From positions 3,162,001 through 3,226,000 of the forward strand of contig CM074132.1 in NCBI GenBank assembly GCA_037178625.1: 64,000 bases of DNA. Direction: 5' to 3'. The translations under genes were made by a program, and so were the position numbers. Positions within the stretch are counted from its first letter, which is position 1, and each line of letters begins with the position of its first letter. This document shows positions 54,882 to 64,000 of this stretch, one piece after another. Under the pieces are notes generated by a model. The model saw nothing but the letters and a program-made list of their open reading frames with translations. It was not told where the DNA came from and made no database searches. This stretch comes from Skeletonema tropicum (taxonomy: Eukaryota; Bacillariophyta; Thalassiosirophyceae; Thalassiosirales; Thalassiosiraceae).

Positions 54882-57578
54882 ATGAGACAGCCATCACCCA
54901 TCAAGATGATGGCATGTTCACATCTCGTGTTCATTGCAACTGTACCACTTCTCACTAATGGATTTGCAACGAACAAACGACCAATAATCACAATACACAG
55001 CTCGAAAGCAACAATAAGCAGCCGCAATGTAATAACTTCATCGTCATCATCACTACACGTGGCCGGAAGCGAAATAGACGAAACTTGGGAACCATCACCC
55101 AGCCAACAAAGCTTGAGTTCCAGCTCTGCATATCTGAGCACTCTAGAGACCTCCAATACCAGCAGCAGCAACAACAACAATAACGATAACGAATCACCCT
55201 TGACCTACCTCGATCTAGTCAATCTACCACGTCACCCCTCCAACGAAGATGCCAACACAATACTATCCGCAACCGAAAAAGCAATACGCTCCATGCAACA
55301 ATGTGAATTATACCATGATCAATTATCCAAAAACACAAACACCGAACAACCACAACCACAACCAACATCCGAAGAAGAAATTCCAATCCCAACCGAGCAA
55401 GAATCAGTCTACGCCAACTCTTACGTCGACTTATCCAAAGTGTCCACTATCGGATTCGACTACGATTATACTTTGGTGACGTATACACAAGAATTGTTGA
55501 GTTTGATTTATGACATGGCATTGAGGAGATTGGTGGAAGAAAAAGAGTATCCGAGGGAGATGTTGGAGAGTGGTTTGAGGTTTGATCCATTCTTTAGTAT
55601 TAGGGGTGAGTGGTGTATTATTTTGTATGTTGTTGTGTTTAGTTTGTAGATCATTATGCAAAGATTGCAGTGATGGGGGGTTGCTCGTTGCTCACATTTG
55701 TCATCTATATTCTAATAAAATGCTCAACACTCCCCCTTCTTCACTTCATTTTGAACACCACTCAACAATTATCATCATCAAACACTATAACTGCAATATC
55801 ATCATCTACAATAATATGTACATCAATCCACAACGTCACAGGACTTGCCGTAGATCGTGAAAACGGCTGGATCTGCCACCTAAGCTACACCCACAAGGTA
55901 GCCTCCGCCTGGGAGGGGCGTAATCGCGTCTCCCGTCCCAACCTAATGGCCGAATACTCCGGTAAACGATCCCTCAGTCCCTCGGAACGGAAACGACGTC
56001 TCAAACCTCTCAATGACCTATTCAGCATGGCTGAATGTTGTCTAATGGCCGACACAGTCCAATTCTTCCTAGATAGAAATATTCCATTCTGTCCACGGAG
56101 TGCAGTGAATGATGTTTTGGCGAGTATTACGAATACGCATATATCGGGTGATTTTCACAAGTTGGTGGCACAGGAGCCGGAGAAGTACTTTGAGGAGAAG
56201 CCGTATTTGAAACAGGTTTTGGATGGGATGAAGTCTGCTGGGAAACGATTGATTTTTGTTAGGTGAGTGTTAGGATTAGAATTTGCTTTGGAGTAAGAAG
56301 TGGACTTACTTGACTTTTTAGGCTCCATTCAATATCTCATCTTGAACTTTCTCTCCCCCGAAACAAATAATAGCAACTCTCCATTCTGGTATTGTGATGC
56401 CGGGATGAATTACGTTGTTGGTCCAAATTGGAGAGATCAATGGGATGTTGTCATCACCTCTGCAGGAAAGCCGGCATTTTATACTGAGGATAATAGACCG
56501 TTTCGAGAAGTAGATATTGGCACTGGGAAGCTTAAATTTAGGCAGGTGAGTGCATGTGCCATATCAATGCAATTTCGTCTGTAGCTTCTGTTTATCATTG
56601 ACGACGCAAAACATCTTAAATCAAACCTCCTCTTGTTTTCAATGTGGACTATGTAGGTCCTACAATTGGAAAAAGGGCGTGTATATACTGCTGGATGCCT
56701 GAAGGAGCTTACACAATGCATCAACTGGTCACATCCCCTCTCTTCACCATCCGGTCAAGATGATATTCCGTATGATGACATTTATTCGCCTCTAACTTCG
56801 CCCACTGTTATGTATGTAGGTGACTCTCTCTTTGCAGGTAAGCGTTCCTAGAGAGTTGACTCGCAAATCTTGTTTCATTCTTGCGAAGTATATCCACAAT
56901 TACTCATCTATTCCTTTTATCAACTTTACTCGACAAAGATTTGGTGGATGCAAAGCGTGAATTTGGCTGGACGACTGCAGCAGTGACGCCCGAAGTCGGA
57001 TGGGAGATTGAATTACAGCGAAAGGCGGAATTCAGAGTTGCTGGCAAAGCGATTGAAATGCTCTTGAACTCGCTACGGTTATATCAGCGACAACTTGGGA
57101 CTGGACTTCGGTCAAGGGAGGATTTGGAAGTGATGGATAAAATGGAGAGGCTCGTGTCGAGTTGGAGAGATGAGCAAACAAGATTGTTGGGTAATTCGTT
57201 CGGATCCGTCTTTAGAGCGAGATACCAGCCATCCCTCTTCGCTCACTCTTTGCGAAGATATTGCGATCTTTATATGAGGTGAGTAGGTGTGGTTTCGTCA
57301 GTCAAAGTATTTGCGCCCATCTAACTTCTTGCTACTTCCGTGTACAGCAACGTTGGGAGCCTTCGTCACTACTCACCGCAGCATCGCTTCTACCCTGAAT
57401 CACCCAAGCTGTTATCACATGAGATAAGAGGCAGCAATCCAGGTGCGCTCCAACATATTTCTTTCTCTTTCAATATTTACTCATCTTTGCTAACTACTAT
57501 GCTGTTTGCGGGTTTTTTTAATGTACGATAGAATGTTGCGACATTGACGACGATATCTTTTTTGAGTTTGACAGCTGA
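54882..57578 (+). CDS. HAD-superfamily 5'-nucleotidase (NT5DC/cN-II type), seven exons, with N-terminal targeting sequence
   Basis: Exons: 54882-55605, 55842-56262, 56374-56545, 56657-56837, 56939-57278, 57348-57442 and 57532-57578. All introns are GT-AG, mostly GTGAGT or GTAAGC, and every phase fits, giving 659 aa. The HAD nucleophile motif is GFDYDYTLV (Asp-x-Asp). Other family landmarks are the splice-joined IRGLAVDRENGW, then FCPRSAVNDVL, LIFVSNSPFWYCDAGMNYVV (the NSPF block), DQWDVVITSAGKP and VMYVGDSLFADLV. Cytosolic relatives dephosphorylate IMP and GMP. Here residues 1-28 form a signal-peptide-like start (HLVFIATVPLLTNGFATN) followed by a Ser/Asn-rich segment; the G-F after the hydrophobic core resembles the diatom plastid motif weakly, so plastid or secretory targeting is inferred. 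The C-terminus ends ECCDIDDDIFFEFDS. Confidence 0.9.
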
Positions 57579-57980
57579 TTTGATTCGACGAATGCAATCT
57601 TGCTCCTGTGTTTGGACGCATTTACTTCTTATTAAGGCGAATTAATACACCCGATCACCGATGAGTGTTAAATGCAATACATAGCGCGATGTGCCCAAGT
57701 TTGAAGCGGAATAGTGAAATTGTATCCTCCCAGAGCATAAGCTTGGAAGCAGCAGGTGAATTGTGGCAGCCTGCATACTAATTAGCGCATACGCCACCAT
57801 TAGGATGCGTCTTGACTAAAACCATAGACAAATAGCAAGACAAAAGATGTTCACAGTTAAGTTATCATTAGTGCTATTAGTGCTCTAGCTCTGTTATTAT
57901 CTGCAGCTGCTGTTCAAATCTACCTCGAAAAAGAGAAACTCACCAATCGTCTATGGGTAAAAGTGAGTTCAGTGTAATGG

Positions 57981-58247
57981 TCAAGCAGAACCGTGCCTAG
58001 TCTTTAGCTTGTGAGGAATAGGATGCTCTGTTGTGGCAATTGGCTTTGCATGACCATGAGGGGAGATGAACGCTCGCTGAACATTCTTGTCCCCCTGTCG
58101 TCTAGTTGGTGTTGACAAAGATTCCACGCCTTTCAATCTTCTTGGAACGGCGAATTGAAATTGTACCTGATTTTGCATGGAATGGATTTGATGATATGGA
58201 TATGAGCTCATGTTCGCACTACTAAATGGTTGAATACTTTCGTACAT
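57981..58247 (-). pseudogene. Truncated N-terminal fragment of the polyQ gene
   Basis: From ATG 58247 it reads MYESIQPFSSANMSSYPYH and continues to TPTRRQGDKNV, the same N-terminus that precedes the polyQ gene at 60573-61205. After DKNV (about 58080) the homology stops at the edge of the tandem duplication and the frame runs into unrelated sequence, ending TRHGSA. A 5' gene fragment created by the duplication breakpoint. Its N-terminal reading frame is intact, whereas the copy upstream of the full gene is frameshifted. Confidence 0.75.
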
Positions 58248-58847
58248 TCCTTTCTATTACTTACATTCGAAGAGCTCTGTTTATAGCTATTTGTGTGGAG
58301 AGCAGTGGACGCTGCGCTCGATGTGTTCATTGTCAAGAACAAGAATATGGGCTGAAATTTCTTCATCTTTGTTACTAATCGGTTCTTTCATATCTCTTTG
58401 GATGTAGACTCTCTCGGTCGTACACTCTTGGCTGAGGTTCCATCTCTTCAGAGCTCGGGTTATGTATGTACGTAGACAACAAGGCAGGCTTCACTCAGGC
58501 TCCCATGTCAGACAACAAGGCTTCTCATTCGAAAAAATCTATGAGCTGAGTCAAGCAACATCGGAGGTACTCTAGAGAAAATAGGACCTGTGATTAGCTA
58601 GAGAGAGGGTGACGTCATCTTGTAGCTCCGACGGAACCATAGCAGACAATGAGAAGGCTTCTCAAAACGCGTCAAATCAACTTGTGCTTCATCAGGTACA
58701 AGTAAGTAGCTCCATAAATAAAAGCAAAATACCAAGCAAGTTGTTTCAAACAAGTAATTAAATGATTAGAGAGATCTACTTTCGAAGATCTGTTGCTGTT
58801 CTATTGCCTCAGAATAAAGAAGAGAGTAACTGCGTGTGAAGTTGAAG

Positions 58848-59587
58848 ATGCCCTACAAATCAGGAACCTACGGCCTCAGCGAGCTAACCCCCGTCACAGA
58901 AAAGCTTCCTCTCATACAAAAGGACATTGATAGCTCGAGTCCACTCTTCAGAGATCCGAAGAGTGTTTTACCCGTGATTCAGCCATATTCCGACGCCCTC
59001 GACAACAGGCCCATCGCAACGAAGGCTTTGACTTCTCTTGTCGGGTGGCTCCTTGGAGATTTGATTGCTCAGGTGAGTTTGAATATGAACCAAGTGACAA
59101 TCTATTAGATTTGTCCTACTTATCAAATCCTACACTATTCCCTAAGGTATTCATTTCAGAAGGGCCCATTGATTGCATGCGTCTTGCCACACTCTGTTCC
59201 TTCGGGTTCATCTTCCATGGCCCCTCTGGACACTTCTTCTACGGCTGGCTCGAATCAACAATCCCCGGGACTGATGCCGTTCGTGTCTGTTCCAAAGTTG
59301 CCTTCGACCAGATCGTTTGGTGTCCTGTGTTCATGAGTGTTTTCCTCATGTACCTCGGGCTTGTCAACGGAGATTCCTTCGCCACCATTGGAAACATAAT
59401 CAAGAATGAGTTGTTCACCGCTTGTCAAGAGTCTTGGAAGGTGTGGCCATTAACACATCTAATCATGTTCAAGTTTATTCCGTGCAAATGGCGTATTCCA
59501 TACGTCAATGCTGTTCAGATTGCGTTCAACGTGATCCTTTCACTGCTTGGAAACAAGAAGCTACAGATGAGTGGTGACAACTACTAA
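58848..59587 (+). CDS. Mpv17/PMP22-family membrane protein, unit A (221 aa), two exons
   Basis: Exon 1 is 58848-59072 and exon 2 is 59147-59587; the 74-bp intron has donor GTGAGT and acceptor TAAG. A second AG 15 bp later (TTTCAG) would break the frame, so the first is used. Family landmarks are PYSDALDNRPIATKALTS, GWLLGDLIAQ, GFIFHGPSGHFFYGWLE, DQIVWCPVFMSVFL and the C-terminal signature WKVWPLTHLIMFKFIPCKWR followed by YVNAVQIAFNVILS. Four membrane spans are expected. Members sit in peroxisomal or mitochondrial inner membranes (Mpv17, Sym1, PMP22), and some may be channels; in algae some are plastid proteins. An in-frame GTG 12 bp upstream is ignored in favour of the ATG. The copy at 61941 appears identical. 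Confidence 0.92.
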
Positions 59588-59903
59588 TCTTGCTTTGCTC
59601 AAGAGAGCGAGCTATTGCTTCAAATCAGGGATGAACGTGACGTCAAGGATGGTGACGTCACTGCAATGTTAATAAATTAACAAGAAGTTCAACATAAATA
59701 TTTCTTTTACTCACTTTTAGCCTTCGCTTCTCAGACATACAGATAGAATGAGAAGGCCGAAGGCTGCGCTCTTCACTCTCTCTCCAGAGATCACGCAAAG
59801 GTAGTGTTACCTTCAATCGTAGTAGTATTTATCGAGATATTAAATACCGCATCCTTTAGATAATAGGAGATAGTTATAGTTGAATAGAAGTAGATCTCGC
59901 AAA
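59588..59903. other. Intergenic between Mpv17-like gene and acidic ORF
   Basis: 316 bp, repeated in unit B. It contains two direct copies of GTGACGTCA-like sequence (about 59638 and 59650), a CRE-type palindrome TGACGTCA in its core. Possible regulatory site; no gene. Confidence 0.35.
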
Positions 59904-60463
59904 ATGAAGCTCAGTGTAATCATTGCCTTGACATTCGCGCCGAGATATTAACAACAAGTGGTAGTTACGGAAATGATGGTGAAACATCGCTTGCGGATGG
60001 CCCAACTCTGGCAGCGAATCTACGCGGAAATGTAAGTCAGATTAGTGCAGCCCTTTGCAAGATGCCTACTTCCAGAATAACAACAGCCGTGAGTAGACGC
60101 GCAAAAAATGGAAGAAGAAGAGGATGAGGCGTTTGCGCCGCACGACAACAGGCCCTTGTCAGAAAGGCTGATCCGTGGGAGATGGGGGATGATGTGGATG
60201 CCGGTGATGATGGGGAAGTGACTGAGGAGGAAATTATTGACTATTTCTTTGATTGGGACGATGAAGATGAAGACGACGCAACAGAAGTGGCTGCAGCTAT
60301 TGCAGAAGATTTTGTTGAGTTCGAAGCAGCTATATCTGCCTTGTCAAACATTTCCACGACAGATGCGTCAGAGATTAATATTATCGTAGCAGTCCTGCTT
60401 CCATGGCCTCTGTCTCCAAATGGCTCCTTGTGTCTTTGCCCATTTGGTAGCTCAACTGATTGA
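59904..60463 (+). other. Acidic ORF with signal-peptide-like start, frame broken or unresolved, unit A
   Basis: An ATG at 59904 opens MKLSVIIALTFA, a signal peptide beginning, but the frame stops after 15 codons. The +1 frame stays open as EILTTSGSYGNDGETSLADG to a GTAAGT donor at 60032. Further on, a frame containing ATG 60182 reads VTEEEIIDYFFDWDDEDEDD and ends GSSTD at 60463. I could not join these pieces without assuming a frameshift. It may be a small secreted acidic protein gene that decayed before the duplication, as unit B has the same break. No family recognised. Confidence 0.4.
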
Positions 60464-60572
60464 CCCTTGAGATGACTGAGATTGAAACATTGTTTTGCCC
60501 GAGATAGTGTTAGAATGATAAATAGATAAAAGCTGCTCGTTTGTTGAAAAGTTTTCTCTGATTTAGATCAAT

Positions 60573-60992
60573 TTACCCTGTATCACTGTTTCGTTGCTTC
60601 ACCATATTCATCAATTCGGACAACTCCCATTGAAGGGACTCCAATGTGGCGTTATTGTCAACTTCTGCTTCAGTTTGTCCTCCTTCAGCTGCTACTGCAG
60701 ATTCTGGTGCAGGATCTGCATTCTCAGCTTCGCTATTCACTTCATCCAATGCGCTCCCCTCATTCGTAGCGGCCTCCGACTCATCTCCCTGCCGTTCAAT
60801 CGTCTCCTCGTTCATATTTTCCTGCTTTGCCCCCTCATCAGTTATTCCTGCCTTTCGAAGTGCCTCCTCCTCGGCCTGCTTTCTCCGTTCTTCCTCTTCA
60901 CGCTCCATTCTCTCCTCATTAGCAGCATTCATTTCCTGTGATTGTTGCTCCTGCTCTTGTTGTTCTTGCTGTTGCTGCTGCTCTTGTTGTTC

Positions 60993-61031
<39 letters not shown>

Positions 61032-61205
61032 AGCAGCATTGGCACCTGCTTGCACTCCAAAGACCTTGCTGTAATATCCCCTTAAATGAGGAGGGACCTT
61101 GTCCCAATCAACAACCTGTCCATTCTCCACCAATGGTGGAAGTACACCAACATTCTTGTCCCCCTGTCGTCTAGTTGGTGTTGACAAAGATTCCACGCCT
61201 TTCAA
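60573..61205 (-). CDS. PolyQ, Glu-rich coiled-coil protein spanning the duplication junction; N-terminal frame broken
   Basis: Unknown family. In order: VESLSTPTRRQGDKNV, then VVDWDKVPPHLRGYYSKVFG, then a 13-Gln run in a Q/E-rich stretch, a charged helix ERMEREEEERRKQAEEEA, an acidic Ala/Glu region and SLQWELSELMNMVKQRN at the end. The junction between units A and B falls after DKNV, so the N-terminus lies in unit B and the rest in unit A. The matching upstream start (ATG 61312, MYESIQPF) is separated from this frame by a net 4-bp shortfall relative to the fragment at 58247, which brings an in-frame TAA soon after MQN. As it stands the 633-bp frame has no ATG at its front. It is either a young pseudogene or uses an unseen start. 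Confidence 0.5.
60990..61032 (+). repeat. CTG/CAG trinucleotide repeat
   Basis: An uninterrupted CTG run of about 13 units on the + strand (CAG on the coding minus strand), encoding the polyQ tract. Interrupted CTG and CTCTTG units continue to the left (60955-60990). A likely length-polymorphic site. Confidence 0.85.
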
Positions 61206-61940
61206 TATTGGAACAGCGAATTGAAATTTTACCGATTTTGCATGGAATGGATTTGATGATATGGATATGAGCTCATGTTCGCACTACTAAATGGTTGAAT
61301 ACTTTCGTACATTCCTTTCTATTACTTACATTCGAAGAGCTCTGTTTATAGCTATTTGTGTGGAGAACAGTGGACGCTACGCTCGATGTGTTCATTGTCA
61401 AGAACAAGAATATGGGCTGAAATTTCTTCATCTTTGTTACCAATCGGTTCTTTCATATCTCTTTGGATGTAGACTCTCTTGGTCCTACACTCTTGGCTGA
61501 GGTTCCATCTCTTCAGAGCTCGGGTTATGTATTTACGTAGAACAAGGCAGCATGAGTTATTTATTTATTATTTATTTAGGCTTCACTCAGGCTCCCCATG
61601 TCAGACAACAAGGCTTCTCATTCGAAAAAATCTATGAGCTGAGTCAAGCAACATCGGAGGTACTCTAGAGAAAATAGGACCTGTGATTAGCTAGAGAGAG
61701 GGTGACGTCATCTTGTAGCTCCGACGGAACCATAGCAGACAATGAGAAGGCTTCTCAAAACGCGTCAAATCAACTTGTGCTTCATCAGGTACAAGTAAGT
61801 AGCTCCATAAATAAAAGCAAAATACCAAGCAAGTTGTTTCAAACAAGTAATTAAATGATTAGAGAGATCTACTTTCGAAGATCTGTTGCTGTTCTATTGC
61901 CTCAGAATAAAGAAGAGAGTAACTGCGTGTGAAGTTGAAG

Positions 61941-62680
61941 ATGCCCTACAAATCAGGAACCTACGGCCTCAGCGAGCTAACCCCCGTCACAGAAAAGCTT
62001 CCTCTCATACAAAAGGACATTGATAGCTCGAGTCCACTCTTCAGAGATCCGAAGAGTGTTTTACCCGTGATTCAGCCATATTCCGACGCCCTCGACAACA
62101 GGCCCATCGCAACGAAGGCTTTGACTTCTCTTGTCGGGTGGCTCCTTGGAGATTTGATTGCTCAGGTGAGTTTGAATATGAACCAAGTGACAATCTATTA
62201 GATTTGTCCTACTTATCAAATCCTACACTATTCCCTAAGGTATTCATTTCAGAAGGGCCCATTGATTGCATGCGTCTTGCCACACTCTGTTCCTTCGGGT
62301 TCATCTTCCATGGCCCCTCTGGACACTTCTTCTACGGCTGGCTCGAATCAACAATCCCCGGGACTGATGCCGTTCGTGTCTGTTCCAAAGTTGCCTTCGA
62401 CCAGATCGTTTGGTGTCCTGTGTTCATGAGTGTTTTCCTCATGTACCTCGGGCTTGTCAACGGAGATTCCTTCGCCACCATTGGAAACATAATCAAGAAT
62501 GAGTTGTTCACCGCTTGTCAAGAGTCTTGGAAGGTGTGGCCATTAACACATCTAATCATGTTCAAGTTTATTCCGTGCAAATGGCGTATTCCATACGTCA
62601 ATGCTGTTCAGATTGCGTTCAACGTGATCCTTTCACTGCTTGGAAACAAGAAGCTACAGATGAGTGGTGACAACTACTAA
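61941..62680 (+). CDS. Mpv17/PMP22-family membrane protein, unit B (221 aa), two exons
   Basis: Exon 1 is 61941-62165 and exon 2 is 62240-62680, each offset by exactly 3093 bp from the unit A gene, with the same 74-bp intron. The translated sequence reads identical to unit A, including GWLLGDLIAQ, GPSGHFFYGWLE and WKVWPLTHLIMFKFIPCKWR. No disabling change was seen, so both copies appear functional. Identity over the gene but indels in the flanks suggests a recent duplication, or gene conversion within the coding part. Confidence 0.92.
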
Positions 62681-62996
62681 TCTTGCTTTGCTCAAGAGAG
62701 CGAGCTATTGCTTCAAATCAGGGATGAACGTGACGTCAAGGATGGTGACGTCACTGCAATGTTAATAAATTAACAAGAAGTTCAACATAAATATTTCTTT
62801 TACTCACTTTTAGCCTTCGCTTCTCAGACATACAGATAGAATGAGAAGGCCGAAGGCTGCGCTCTTCACTCTCTCTCCAGAGATCACGCAAAGGTAGTGT
62901 TACCTTCAATCGTAGTAGTATTTATCGAGATATTAAATACCGCATCCTTTAGATAATAGGAGATAGTTATAGTTGAATAGAAGTAGATCTCGCAAA

Positions 62997-63556
62997 ATGA
63001 AGCTCAGTGTAATCATTGCCTTGACATTCGCGCCGAGATATTAGCAACAAGTGGTAGTTACGGAAATGATGGTGAAACATCGCTTGCGGATGGCCCAACT
63101 CTGGCAGCGAATCTACGCGGAAATGTAAGTCAGATTAGTGCAGCCCTTTGCAAGATGCCTACTTCCAGAATAACAACAGCCGTGAGTAGACGCGCAAAAA
63201 ATGGAAGAAGAAGAGGATAAGGCGTTTGCGCCGCACGACAACAGGCCCTTGTCAGAAAGGCTGATCCGTGGGAGATGGGGGATGATGTGGATGCCGGTGA
63301 TGATGGGGAAGTGACTGAGGAGGAAATTATTGACTATTTCTTTGATTGGGACGATGAAGATGAAGACGACGCAACAGAAGTGGCTGCAGCTATTGCAGAA
63401 GATTTTGTTGAGTTCGAAGCAGCTATATCTGCCTTGTCAAACATTTCCACGACAGATGCGTCAGAGATTAATATTATCGTAGCAGTCCTGCTTCCATGGC
63501 CTCTGTCTCCAAATGGCTCCTTGTGTCTTTGCCCATTTGGTAGCTCAACTGATTGA
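62997..63556 (+). other. Acidic ORF with signal-peptide-like start, unit B
   Basis: Copy of 59904-60463. The same MKLSVIIALTFA opening is followed by an early stop, here TAG instead of TAA (63042-63044). The acidic block VTEEEIIDYFFDWDDEDEDD and the end GSSTD are unchanged. The shared break means the damage, or the missed splicing, is older than the duplication. Confidence 0.4.
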
Positions 63557-63675
63557 CCCTTGAGATGACTGAGATTGAAACATTGTTTTGCCCGAGATAG
63601 TGTTAGAATGATAAATAGATAAAAGCTGCTCGTTTGTTGAAAAGTTTTCTCTGATTTAGATCAATTTACCCTGTA

Positions 63676-64000
63676 TCACTGTTTCGTTGCTTCACCATAT
63701 CCATCCAATTCGGACAACTCCCATTGAAGGGACTCCAATGCTGCGTTATTGTCAACTTCTGCTTCAGTTTGTCCTCCTTCAGCTGCTACTGCAGATTCTG
63801 GTGCAGGATCTGCATTCTCAGCTTCGCTACTCACTTCATCCAATGCGCTCCCCTCATTCGTAGCGGCCTCCGACTCATCTCCCTGCCGTTCAATCGTCTC
63901 CTCGTTCATATTTTCCTGCTTTGCCCCCTCATCAGTTATTCCTGCCTTTCGAAGTGCCTCCTCCTCGGCCTGCTTTCTCCGTTCTTCCTCTTCACGCTCC
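63676..64000 (-). CDS. PolyQ/Glu-rich protein, unit B copy, partial; C-terminus shifted
   Basis: 3' part of the second polyQ gene; the 5' part lies beyond the window. It matches unit A through AESAVAAEGGQTEAE-like sequence and LQWELSEL. One extra C in the TATCCATCCAATTC stretch near 63704 then changes the frame, so it ends DGYGEATKQ instead of MNMVKQRNSDTG. Substitutions N to S and T to A are also visible. The altered tail may be tolerated, since only the last dozen residues change. Confidence 0.6.
   Translation of the reverse strand, partial: EREEEERRKQAEEEALRKAGITDEGAKQENMNEETIERQGDESEAATNEGSALDEVSSEAENADPAPESAVAAEGGQTEAEVDNNAALESLQWELSELDGYGEATKQ

Larger units (their letters stand above)
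58080..61148 (+). repeat. ~3.07-kb tandem duplication, unit A
   Basis: Starts at AACATTCTTGTCCCC within the polyQ gene fragment; the same sequence recurs at 61149. It contains the Mpv17-like gene, an acidic ORF and the 3' part of the polyQ gene. Central features are offset by exactly 3093 bp from unit B; near the left end the offset is about 3069 bp because of small indels, including an ATTTATTT-type insert near 61560 in unit B. Confidence 0.92.
61149..64000 (+). repeat. ~3.1-kb tandem duplication, unit B (runs off the window)
   Basis: Begins AACATTCTTGTCCCC at the junction inside the polyQ gene and repeats unit A to the window edge. Differences noted: a shortened N-terminal segment of the polyQ gene near 61208-61235, an AT-rich insert near 61560, TTAACA to TTAGCA at 63044, GATGAG to GATAAG near 63217 and a single-base insertion near 63704. 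Confidence 0.92.

Noticed and set aside
59161..59166. TTTCAG as the acceptor of the Mpv17-like intron
   Set aside because: It would shift the frame of the conserved GPIDCMRLATL region; the upstream TAAG at 59143-59146 keeps it.
60646..61032. Plus-strand Ser/Cys-rich ORF opposite the polyQ gene
   Set aside because: Antisense shadow of CAG/GAG-rich coding sequence.

Overview
The window looks like nuclear DNA of a diatom, probably a centric species. The reasons are: compact protein genes with short introns whose donors usually read GTGAGT or GTAAGT; a signal peptide followed at once by an A-F motif, typical of diatom plastid targeting; and families that are common in diatoms (DUF6824, DUF1996 with a Thr/Ser linker and a Cys-rich tail, a Spondin_N secreted protein). 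The species call is inference. About ten genes needed exon joining by eye; exon positions are given in each entry.

Layout. 0.4-22.8 kb is an ordinary gene-dense block: a WW-WW-FYVE-CAP-Gly giant, a cationic amino-acid transporter, a plastid DUF1995 protein, a costars protein, a TPR co-chaperone with a complete carboxylate clamp, a small membrane protein, a secreted DUF1996 protein, the DRG1 GTPase, a secreted Spondin_N protein and an Hsp31/HchA glyoxalase-like protein whose start is problematic. 22.9-29 kb is gene-poor and repeat-bearing: a 140-bp tandem duplication, a MITE and a 26-bp palindrome. 29.05-35.52 kb is one tyrosine-recombinase element with split direct repeats in the order A1-body-B1-A2-B2; it ends about 220 bp upstream of PRP19.

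37.8-47.2 kb is a 4.7-kb tandem segmental duplication. Each unit carries a DUF6824 gene and a 5'-truncated reverse-transcriptase relic. Frameshifts shared by both units predate the duplication. Private changes came after it: a nonsense codon and a 270-bp TTAA-flanked insertion in copy 1, small deletions in copy 2. 47.4-54.1 kb holds three same-strand acidic genes and one relic of a local family with a common W-F-x-C-(K/R)-E / D-S-(E/D) / N-D motif. A second MITE copy follows. 54.9-57.6 kb is a seven-exon 5'-nucleotidase with a secretory/plastid-like presequence. 58.1-64.0 kb is another tandem duplication of about 3.1 kb, carrying an Mpv17/PMP22 gene, an acidic ORF with a signal-peptide-like start and a polyQ gene that spans the junction; the second unit runs off the window.

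No prokaryote-style operons, CRISPR arrays, tRNA or rRNA genes were seen. The most unusual object is the split-repeat recombinase element: its repeats read as nearly identical and its recombinase is open, but I could find no reverse transcriptase or RNase H.
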